The notes under the pieces were generated by a model, which had not been told where the DNA came from, did not search any database, and saw only the letters and a list, made by a program, of their open reading frames with translations. Below, piece after piece: positions 40,501 through 52,500 of a stretch of 64,000 bases of DNA; within the stretch, counting starts at the first letter, position 1; every line of letters begins with the position of its first letter. The translations under genes were made by a program, and so were the position numbers. Origin of the DNA: Nymphalis io (lineage: Eukaryota > Arthropoda > Insecta > Lepidoptera > Nymphalidae); the NCBI RefSeq assembly GCF_905147045.1, contig NC_065913.1:2406001-2470000 (forward strand), in the 5' to 3' direction.

Positions 40501-43500
40501 ATACTCGTTTGAGCCGTCGTTCTTTTTGACAATAAATATTTTTGACAGAAAGCTGGGCCCTGGGTGATGATGACTGACCAATTCCAGAACTCTTTGCTCC
40601 AGTAACACCTTTATTTGGTCGGTCATTTCTGATGACTGTGGAGTCTGGAAACGATCGAGAACCTTTGTTGTCAGATTGGTCAACAATGGTTTGGAGGTAA
40701 ATGACAGTAATCATATCGAGAAGGGCCTTCGGAGCTCCAAGCATCTGTCACTGCCTTCGATACGCTCGAAGACAGCCCCCATAAAATTGGTTGTGGTGTG
40801 GCCGATAGTCATTTATCGTATTGTCTCTTATTCTGCTTGTCCATCTTAAAGGGCTTTTTACTTTTGGAGTTATATTCTTGCCTTGTCGAACCCGTGCTGG
40901 TTCTAGTCTTTTTTGCATTCTGGTTATAAACTCTCGATCGAAAGGGTGGTTTACAACTTTCCATAGTAATATCTGAACTATTAATACTTTTTAGAGGATT
41001 TAATAAGAGACTTGATATTACTACTATTATTTCTTCCTGAATAAAACCATGGACGCAACCACTTATCGATACCACCTGTATTCTGAATGTAAATCCGAAG
41101 TTCATTTTTCATTTTCAGTTTATCATCAAAGAGACATTTAGAACTCGGAGGTATTTTACGCAAACCCTCGCGAAAGTTCTTGTTTGATAACTCGTTCAGG
41201 ATACGTTCCTGACGATTTTCAATATATTCGGCCCGTTTACGACACACCATTTGCATAATATCTTCACTAATTTTGTGAAATTTGGAAGCTGCTTGAAATA
41301 GCTCATTTATTTTGTCAAAAACATTAGTTGCAGACAGCACCGTGTCGACGGAGGCCGCCCAATCAACTTAATGTTGCAATGTTTGGTTAAGCAGCTCACG
41401 CTGTGTAATTAACGCATTACACTTGGCCGCCAGAGCTTTCTTTGAAGAGGCTAAATAATCTTTGCCTTTAAAAAATTGCCTGAGTTCATCATTTACCTCC
41501 AGGTCCACAAATCCCGGGGATTCAATGTGCTTTTAAAGGATCAGCATAACGTACATCTTTCCATGAAAGATCTTTGTAAATTTTGAAGACTTTTTACCTG
41601 CTCGGGATCGGCCCGAGGCACCTTGGGCTCTTTAACTGATGTATTAATTAATCCTAAATTTAAAAGAGTATTGTTCGTGTCATTTGTGCCAGTTGTGACA
41701 ATAGGCCGTTTCAAACAAAAAGATGTTGAAGAATCTAGACCTGCTGCGGATTCTAGAGCAGGAGCAGGTAGTTGAGATGCTTGGTTGTTATCCGGAGGAA
41801 GCGAACTCAATAAATTATTGGAAGTCATTTGCGTGTAAGATGAAGGTTGATAAATATTTTGCAATAAAATATTGGTTAACTCACCGATCCTGTTTGTCAA
41901 AACCTCGAGTTGATTTGAAGGCTTCATCCGTTTCCTTTGTCTATCCTCTGATTCACTATCAGAGGAATTTAAAGAAGACGAATTTGAATCGCTTCGTTGT
42001 ATTATTTCCTTAGACACCGGGTTTAAGACCGGCGAATGTGTAGACCGGTTTTCACTACTCATAATTATACTGGGTCAATACTGGTGTGATGGGACAATAC
42101 TTGTTAACACAGTATTGTCTTTTTTTATTTTTTTCTAATGAAATAATCACTAAAAGAACCTCAAAACACTTCAAGAATAGACGTTTACACTAAGAGAAGT
42201 AACGACGCTATGAAAGCATAACGGCTAGGTGCCACGCTGGGACCAATAAAATGGTGGGGAGAGGACGTGACGTCACATCACAACACTAAATAGCAGAAAC
42301 AGGAAAGGGAAGTATACAACGCACTCGCACGGATGCTGTGCATCGTCACATGCCAAATAATAATACATAACATATATAATTATACATATAATATAATTAT
42401 ATGACATTAAATTGCATAACTTAATGAAGTTATAAACGGTAATCACCCTTTACAGCGCTGCATATCATATAATAATACCTATTAACATTATTTATAGGTA
42501 TATATTTTACTAAACATTGTGTCTGCTGTCTCTTTAAAAAAATACAAGTAATTGTCGTGAAAGGGTGCAACCCCTTTCTAAAACAGAAGCCCTTAGTACG
42601 AATTCAATGTAAATCGCGATATACATGATTTTTTAGTTGCTTACACACCGTTATGACAAAAACCGATGGAATTAATACGGTTTACAAAAAATATCTACTC
42701 TCATTTTTATATAAACTTTGTTTTATTAATGATGATGTAATACATGTATGAACAATAAAAAAATATAATGTTTTTCAAATTGAACATCTTTACAGACTAG
42801 ACAGTAAGACTAAAATGCAAGACTTTAGAGATTCATATTTAAAAAAAGAATTTTTTAAATAAATTAAGCTGACGGTACCTCCGTTGATCGATTTAAAAGT
42901 ACTTACAGTTGAGTATACTTGAAGCACATTCACGAGCCGTTTTTAACACTGTATCAAACTTTGGTGCTATTCTACCTATACTAACTAGATTCGAAAGTGT
43001 AAAAAGTGTCATATGTGCAAAGAATTGAAATTTGCCGTGTGGTGACGGCGACGAATATCACCACCCCATCTCATCCCGTGGGGGGCGTAGAAGTCGACCC
43101 GAGGGAATATACACCAGAGAACGGGCAGCAGCGTCTCTCTGAGTACTATGACTAACTTACTGCGATCGCCAACCCGTCTGCCAAGCGTGGCGATTATGGC
43201 ATATCCCCTCATGAAATATTTAAAGTACTGTTGGAAAAAGATACGTAGTACAATTTGAGGAATAATTTACAAAATTTGTTTATTTAGGGTTAGCAAATTT
43301 GTATCATGTAAATATGTCACGCTACGAAACGTCTGTTATGGAGTTTTTGAGCTGACTCAACATCGCTATTCCAATCTCTCATTCACATTTCATTCCAACG
43401 CCGCTGTTCCGTTTACTTACAAGAGAATGATTAATAGAATTACATTTTGTCGTATGTAACAATCTTTTATACGACTGTACTTTCGCTGTCTCTGAACGCT

Positions 43501-46500
43501 CAATTTCAGAGCGGCAAAGTTACATGACGCGAACTATATCGTTGTGAACTAAGATGGTCTTGAACAAGGTCTAGTATAGAAGTAGTATTTACGGAAATCT
43601 TTTGCAACAAGGAATTTACAGAAACGAACGTGCTTACAGCCATATTGCCTTTTTCTATCAAATCATTAATAAACATTTAACAATTCCGCTTTTCTAAATA
43701 GCCCCGAGAAATCCTCCCACAACGAGTCTACTGAAGGTAATTGAGATTTTAATCAGATCATGAATTAGCTACGAGATGCTGAACCAGTGTTGACCCAGAT
43801 ACAGCGACATTATAAAGTTTAAAAAAAAAACTATGTATACGTTTTCAAAGAGACTTATATTCAGAATGTTTCTATCATAATATTCTACTTTTCTGTCGTC
43901 CTCAAACCTCTTAAGCTTTGACGTACATCGAATACTAGATGAAGATCGTACCTTTACACGTATTTATTTACGCGAATTCCCTATATTGGAGTACTCTTAT
44001 TTTTATTCGTAGACACAAATAAACCTTACTTATGCTAATTTCTGGCTGGCTAAAGTATAGCCGTGACCCAGTTGAAACGCTGTGTTTTTTTTTACTTGAT
44101 AAGTTATTTTTAAAATAAGTCAAACATATAATAAGCCAATAAATAATAAGTAATTAGAATTAATTTTTATCATTTGCCGAGATATTTAACGTTCGCCTAA
44201 TACAATCAAAATTAGCTAGAATTATTATTGAAAATGTAAACTTAAGTAATATATATAAAATATATATATTTATATTAAAGTACAGATATTTGCGACGATG
44301 ACATAAATCAAACGTAATTATTTGACATTGTGTGTTTATTGTTAAGTAGTTTGGCCCTTGTTTTACTGCCGTTAAACATAGAGTTTATATGCCTGGTAAC
44401 TGTTTACATACAGTACTTGATAGATCGATAAAGGTCATAGTATGGAGATTTATCGCCTATAACTTTCTTAAATAAACTGACTCTTACATGAATAATACGT
44501 TAATGAAAACACGGACGAAAGTTACTTAACTATATATATGTATAAATCTATGCGTCGCTTTCGTATGTAAGCAACAAATTCAAACGTGGGAGGGATACGT
44601 CCCTGACCTACACGCAAATTAATAATTTATCGAGTATTCATCCAGACCGGTGTTTAACAAACTCGGGTACTAGAGGCAAATAGCTTCGTAAAATAGGTAA
44701 ATATATATATTATGATATAACGGGCCACTTGATGGTAAATGGTCCCCACCGTGCATAGGACATTGGATATGATAGATAATAAGATATGTTAACCATCCAA
44801 GATGTTTGACCATCCAACAAGCACAAAGTGAGTACCATGTGCTTGTTGTCATTAACATCATTGAATTTCTTTTTGGCGGTATAATATCTGATGAGTGGGT
44901 CGTCCCTACCCAGACGGGCTTACACAAAGCCTTACAACTAAGTAAATATATTACGAGATATAACAATGATACTGAATTTTGAGGGAAAAATTAAGAGTAA
45001 CAAGTAAAAAGTCTATGTTTACGTGTTGTTGGCACAAACTGAAGTAGACAAAAATTTAATTTATTCTGCCAAGTCTGACAACAATCGTTCATTATTATTT
45101 TTGGTATATTTGAAGTCATTCGTGGCACTAGCGGCGTGCCGTGCATCATAGAAGTGCTACTTTAAAACGTAACTCTCCTTTTTGAAGTTATAATGGGCGA
45201 CATTTTGAATCTCCAAGTTTCGAGGATTCCGGATTTAGATTCTGTATTTAGGATGCTCTGTATTATTGTATGTAATGATGTAATATTTGTATGTATTAAC
45301 GCTTGTGATTTTTTTATTTATACTGTAACATTATTCAATGAACATTTGATTGTTTTTATAGCAAAATACAACAAACAGTCAAATCAGAACAGCCTAACTA
45401 TATACACTATATATCTGTGTAACTATATATCTCGTATGTGGCAAAGTAAAAGTTTTTTTTTTCAAAGTAAAATAATTGCAGATGTTTTTATAGAATAGGA
45501 AGGCGGACGAGCATATGGGCCACCTGATGGTAAGTGGTCACCAACGCTCTTAGACATTGGCATTGTAAGAAATGTCAACCATCGCTTACATAATCAATGC
45601 GCCACCAACCTTGGGAACTAAGATTTTATGTCCCTTGTGCCTGTAATTACACTGGCTCACTCACCCTTCAAACCGGAACACAACAATATCAAGTATTGCT
45701 GTTTTGCGGTAGAATATCTGATGAGTGGGTGGTACCTACCCAGACGAGCTTGCACAAAGCCCTACCACCAGTAAAAGATGTGCATAATTAATTATTCTAC
45801 ATCAAAATTATTATTACTATTATTTAACTTTTTCTCTCATACGATAACCTCATAAACCTAAACACACGTAGCCAAGCCGTGTAAAGGGGCTAGGTGACCG
45901 TATAAACAGATTTGATTTTTTTTATAAAGAATAGGAAGGCATATGGGCCACCTGATGGTAAGTGATCACCAACGCCCATAGACATTGGCATTGTAAGAAA
46001 TGTTAACCATCGCTTACATTACCAATGCGCCAAAAACCTTGGGAACTAAGATGATATGTCCCTTGTGCCTGTAACTACACTGGCTCACTCACCCTTCAAA
46101 CCGGAACACAACAATACCAAGTACTGCTGTTTTGCGGTACAAAGATTAAAATCAAATACATTTAAGGTCTCGTCATATCTAAATATGTCCAAAAAACTAC
46201 AAACATCAAATACGGAATCATCCAGTGTATTATCCTTGAGCGTGAGCGGGATGTAATATCTAATAAAGTGCAGCACAATACCGCTAATATATCCGCTCCA
46301 ATATGATATTGTTCTATCGTTGGCCAACCGCTCCTGAATTGGCGGTGGACGCCAGATGAGAAGCGAGCGATTTTAGGCAACTGTGCACGCAACTTGGTCA
46401 GGTCCGGTCTTAGAGCCACTAGGCACTTTTGACATTTGAGGTACACCTAATCCCAAGCGATTAGATTAAAATTTTATTATTTTTGGGCGCTGGATGGGGT

Positions 46501-49500
46501 CCCTCGGTAACATCAATACAATTTTAATCAAAGTTATTTGATAATGATTTTCGAACTTAAACTATAACCTATTGACATTATTATTTAATAGGTAGGCGGC
46601 GGCTATTTTTCTTTAAAGTTAAATGGTCACCACCGCACCTAGACATTGACAATGTAAGAAATATTCACCATTTATTACATCGCCAATGCGACACCAATAT
46701 TAGGATCTAAGAAGTCCCTGTTCAAGCATATATTTTATATCTGTAATCACACTGAATTACAGGTAGATGAGATACTCACCTTTCAAACCGGTACATAACA
46801 ATACGGAGTACATTTATGAATATCCATTACATAGATATTTTAAAATATTCTAAGCGGTAAAAGAACTTGTAACATACACTGGGTTCTGAGTTCATCTATA
46901 AAATATCATAAATGCAAAAGTTTATCTATTTGTTCGTATGTGACGCTTTCACGTTTTAAACACTAAAACGATCAACATGAAATTTAACAGAGTACATAGG
47001 ATACCTAGTAACATAACATATTAGTGCTATAATACGCTATTCGCCTATGACTTGTGACATATATTCTCACAATGAACGCACGTGCAACATCTAACAATAG
47101 GTTCGCAACTGACTGCTGGCTTTTTTGCTTTTCGTTGAGACTAACTAGATTTTAGCCTTTGTCTTTGTGATTGAGTGTTCTTATGCGTGTACATAACGTT
47201 ATATTGATTGTTATATCCGATGGTCGAAATGGCTCAGTGGTAAGAGCACGTGGCCAGCGTAGGCGGGCAAGCCGTCACAGCGCATGGTAGCATGCGCAAG
47301 CGATCCTGTGGTGCTCCTTGTTAAGACGGAAAGGTTTTTTCACCACTGGTTTTTAGTGGGTATTCCGATGTTTGTGGCACACTTGGCGCCTTGGACATCG
47401 GCGACTCCGACAAAAATTCAGGCGCAGGTTAATCGGCTTGATAACGTAAAGCTCAATATTTTTTTATTGGATAGACCTTGGGTTCGAACCCAGGACTCAC
47501 TCCTGCTTGGTGATAAGGGATTATAATCTATCACATATCCACAACTCGCATTAAAAAAGCGCCAAAATTCCTCAAAACGAGATGCCTTAGATTTAGCCTT
47601 AGATTACCATTGAAACATTTACAGACTTTATACTTTTTAATTACTATATACTTATTTAAGTGACGACCCAATGTATTTAACACGTGGATTTTATCTATCT
47701 CATACGTATAATGGAATGTAATCGGAGCACCGACTAGTTTCACACGTGCAAATGATGTTCATAGTAAGCCTTTAATCACAAACACTTTGTCCTATGCGAC
47801 TTTATGTTACACTTAATAAATGAAACGGAACAAATTTTCCTTCTAAATTGCTTTAATCAACATTTTTTGGGCAATGTCTGATAGAATAGAGACTAAAGGA
47901 TTAGATGATAAGTAACAGCCTGTAAATGTCCCACTGCTGGGCTAAGGCATCCTCTCCCTTTTTGAGGAGAAGGTTTGGAGCTTATTCCACCACGCTGCTC
48001 CAATGCGGGTTGGTGGAATACACATGTGGCAGAATTTCGATGAAATTAGACACATGCATATTTCCTCATGATGTTTTCCTTCACCGAAAAGCACGAGATG
48101 AATTATAAATAGAAATTAAGCACATGAAAATTCAGAGGTGCTTACCCGGGTTTGAACCCACGTTCATTGGTTAAGATTCACCCGTTCTTACTACTGGGCC
48201 ATCTCGACTTTTTAATGATAATGATGATAATATTTTTTAAATAGTTAATAGTTACGAATCATTTCGAAAACGAAGTCGAGTTTTTTATACAAAACATCTT
48301 GTAATAGTCAATTGTTAATTTAAAGATTCAATACACGAACATGAGATATAACAATGAAAACGCAAATCTCTCATTGCTATTCTTCTAAATGGTCCATAAA
48401 GCATTAACGGCTAACGAACGTAAGTTCACTAGCGAACAATAGCTGGGCCGCGTTAAAGAAAAAGTGCCCGGCGTCCGGTAGGTCAAGGCGTCTGGTTTTG
48501 GTTACGTAACATCTGAATCGCGATGAAACACTAGATACTAGGCTTAAATAGGTTTATATTAATACCATGTTTCTCTGAAGTACATATAATATTTATAAAA
48601 AAAATTCTTACCTAAATAGTAACTCCGTTTAATGTTGTACGTTTTCCTTAAAAACTGAATCGATTTTGATAAATTGTTATATATATATATGACATTTGCT
48701 TGTATGAATAAAATCTGGTCATTATAAGGTCAAAATATAATTTAATAAATTCACGTAAATGAATACAGCATTGATGTGAATTTTGATACACATTTAACTG
48801 TTATTAGGTTTGCATAATTCAATGGAAAACAGTAATTGGGTCTATTGTCTGTATTTTGTATTTTTAATGTCAACATATTTTGTATCATGCTATTGTTTTC
48901 CTTAAAAAAATAAATAACGATTATTATTATTGAAGACAGCTGGTTCGGGAACAAAACTTTACGAAGTAGAAGTTACTAGTTCTAAAAATGTTTTTCTAAG
49001 GCGGAAACGACCCCACGTGCAAAAATAGGTTAACTGTCCCAGATTAATAAACAGTCGTTAAAAACCTCTTTAAATTTGACAAAGAAACATTTACTAAGAT
49101 AACGAGCCGGTTGGCGTGGTTGGTTACTTGCCTTTCACGCCGAAGGTGAGTTCGATTCCCACTCAGGACAGACATTTGTGTGCATGAACATGTCTGTTTG
49201 TCCTTAGTCTGGGTGTAATTATCTATATAAGTATGTATTTACAAAAGAAAAGTAGTGTATGTAGTATATCAGTTGTCTGGTTTCTATAGTACAAGCTCTG
49301 CTTAATTTGGGATCAGATGGCCGTGTGTGAATAATGTCCCAGGATATTATTATTATTATTTAATTTGCAATGACTGCATAGTTATATACTCATAAGCATT
49401 TCAAAATATCAATACATAAAGATGAATAATATACAGCCGTAGACCAAAATAAAATTTCTCAATTTAAACGTAGATTTATTGAGATCATAATATAGCAAAA

Positions 49501-52500
49501 TTATAAATGAAATCTGCTTAATAACAAGCCAGATTTGACAGAAATTACACCCAATAAGTACAGATTATGCGTTATTGGTCCTCTTGCTAAATTACAACTT
49601 ATTCCTTTTAAATTACGGTCTATATTTCGATGTATATTGCAAATCACACTTGATTGAATTTAAATGAAATACTGTAAAGGCAGTTCGGGGTATAATAGGG
49701 AATTTAATACAATTATTTTAAAAAAATAAAGATTTTCTAGTTCTTTTGTTTGGTAAAAAAATATAAAGTAAGCGATCATATTCGATAAATTAATTTTGAA
49801 TAGGAATTTCTCAAATATTAATAACGATCATAGACAGCCACTTAGCGAGCACTAGTTAAAAGTAATTAATTAATCTTCTTGCTTTAATTAACATGAAGTA
49901 ACAATACATTAAGTTTACGTCAAGGGCAAGTGTATCGTGATTCGTGTAATATTATTTATTTTAAAATATACATATCTATTAAAGCGTATTTCAGCGTACT
50001 ATTTTAATGATCTTGACCTTCACATTCTTATTATTATTATTATTTATATATTTTATTTTATTTATATGGAAACATTGCTTAAAATATTATAATTAATATT
50101 AAATACTAAATATTAGTATCCTTAGCTGACCTGCAATCTACACATCTTGAAATATTTTTAACCAATCAAGTGTTTCAAAATCATGAAATAAAATCGAAAC
50201 GAACGTCGTTTTGAACACTATAAATCTTTAGAAAAACTTTCAAAAAACGTATACAATTAGCGAGTTCATAGATAATAACATGAGCGATCTTATTGAAAAT
50301 TGTATATAAACTGAGACAAAATTTATTTTTAGGACATTCGAGGTTTTTTTTATATTTCTCGAGTCGGTAGTAGTCTTTTACTTCGAACTATCAACAACGC
50401 TTGTACTTCTACGTTAAATGAAATAATTTGAATTTTAAAACATCGTAATACATCTGCAAGTGTCTTTAGCTTATTTATGAAACTAGATACAAAATAAACA
50501 AAATGATCAATACTTTTTTTAATTTCAATAAAGAAAAAAAAAATATGTTAGTATATGCACGTGCATATTTGTGCCCATTTTTTGTCAAGACATAGCAAGT
50601 GGCCGAGTCTAGAAATCGAGGCCCTTATCCACGTAGCTACACCACTGACGCCAGTGTGTATCGCTAAATCAAGGTTTGCTTGTCCCGTGGCATTTGACAC
50701 TCGAGTCCCTTATTTGTAAACAATACTTGAGCGTTCACGATCACATCCGGGTCGAACGGTCAACTGTCAAAAATAGCAAATTACACACATGTTCTTTAAA
50801 ATTAATTGCTTCAACGAATCTTCCTTATTTTAAGATCTCTAGTTAAAGTCTCTCTAAATCTCGTCTGGAAACCATGACCGAGGCTCGCGGAATAGATATG
50901 ACTCACCGTCCAGAGGTCAGTTTAATTATTTTAATATTGTCTAGCCGGTTTTGTCTTAGGATTCACCAGAAAAAAAGTAATACTTCACAAATTCACGAGT
51001 TCACAAATTAAACTCTATAAATAAATTTATCTTACCGTTATTTTTGGAATAGCTGAGTAATTGCTTTAAAGATCATTTTAATTTAAGAAAATTGTTAATC
51101 TTTCATTTCTTTTTATTCTTCTAGAAAATGCTATTGTTTATATTATTATACCAAGATTCTCGTCAACTCAAATAAATAAATAACTTAAATAAAAAACTCA
51201 GTAATGTATTTATTACTCGCGGGTTTCTATTCTTACCTCTTCAAAATCAAGGCCATGGTGATTATTTTTTAAATAAACTCGAATCTAATCGAAGACATAA
51301 TACATCGTGGAAGGAAAACATCGTGAGGAAACCTTCATGTGTCTAATTTCATTGAAATTCTGCGACATGTGTATTCCATCAATTCGCATAGGAGCGTGGT
51401 GGAATAAGCTCCAAGCCTTCTCCTCAAAAGTTAAAGAGAGGCCTTAGCCCAGCAGTGGGACATTAACAGGCTGTTACTGTACTGTACTTTTAACTTCTGA
51501 TTGACTTGACCGAATATCTCACTCACGGAATATATGCTTTGAGATAGAGATTTTTCTTAGTTATATTATAATCCAATATATGAAATCTACAAATCAAATC
51601 CAATTATCTACAAATTATATATCAATGGTACAAAATGACTCATAAATATGAGTCAGAACGGCTAAGTGCCAAAAAATTAAATAACAAAATCAAGAAGCGA
51701 TAGCGCCTAGAGTTAATTTCCACTCATTTTCGAACATATTTGATCAATTTAAGTTCTTGTAAAACAGAATGGAATGCAACGCAATGGAATGCGTTTGAAA
51801 TTAAAGAGTAGAGATAACGTGAGACGACGAAATCCTTTGTCCTCGTGGGACTGTAGTATCTTCCCAGTCTGTAATTACACAGACTAGTCAACACAACAAT
51901 GCGAGGATATATTTGTTATATACATTGATACATAGCCTGGTAAACGTAGAGCTTTTTATCAGGAATATTATTAATCGCTTAAAAATATGCCAGAATAGCT
52001 CGACGGTATAGGCTCTCCAGTATCCATACGACTACAGGTTCAAAAGTTATAAATGTGTGTTAGTAATTGATAAAAGGCATAGTCAGATTCCCAGGTTTGG
52101 TCTGATGCTTTAAGTTAGCAAACATAGCAAAATGTCAACTCAATGTGAATATGAGAAACGCAATACCCCAAAATGTACTTACAATTAGCATCAAAAAATC
52201 TAACAAAAATTAAGATAAGTAACGACAATTCGTTTAGATTCTGCATATCGCAGTGTGCCAAGGTCGGTCCAAGTGGGCCAGTGTTTTGCCACAGGTTGGC
52301 CAATCGCAAATGCTACGTTTTATACTAAAACACCGGTTTGCAACATTTCCGAGTTCCGTTCTTGAATTGGGGAAACTGTTTTTTTTTTTTCGTTTTTATA
52401 ATTTATATCATTAAATAACGCAAAAATACTTAAAATATTCACGTGTTATTATTAAACATTTCGATTTCTAATATTACATTCAGTAATTTCGGAGCAAAAA

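Larger units (their letters stand above)
39765..42345 (-). mobile_element. Decayed DIRS-like retrotransposon
   Basis: A minus-strand element with a gag-like region (42062 to about 40809) followed by a reverse transcriptase/RNase H region (40744 to about 39790). The RT words LPVGLSCAPKNFAPLTNW and VYLDDFLI, and the later TTDAADFG RNase H start, are typical of DIRS-order elements, and no protease or integrase is seen. The tyrosine recombinase expected in this order is absent, the reading frames are broken, and terminal repeats were not identified, so the outer borders are approximate. It lies in the same orientation as the host gene, inside an intron. Confidence 0.85.

Noticed and set aside
40340..40744. 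134-codon minus-strand frame overlapping the RT
   Set aside because: Shifted-frame reading of the reverse transcriptase region; its peptide lacks RT motifs, while the 40096-40686 frame carries them.
41723..42013. 96-codon plus-strand frame
   Set aside because: Antisense shadow of the DIRS gag region.
47926..48108. 60-codon frame similar to the minus-strand frame at 32548-32799
   Set aside because: Both are antisense readings of family A SINEs.
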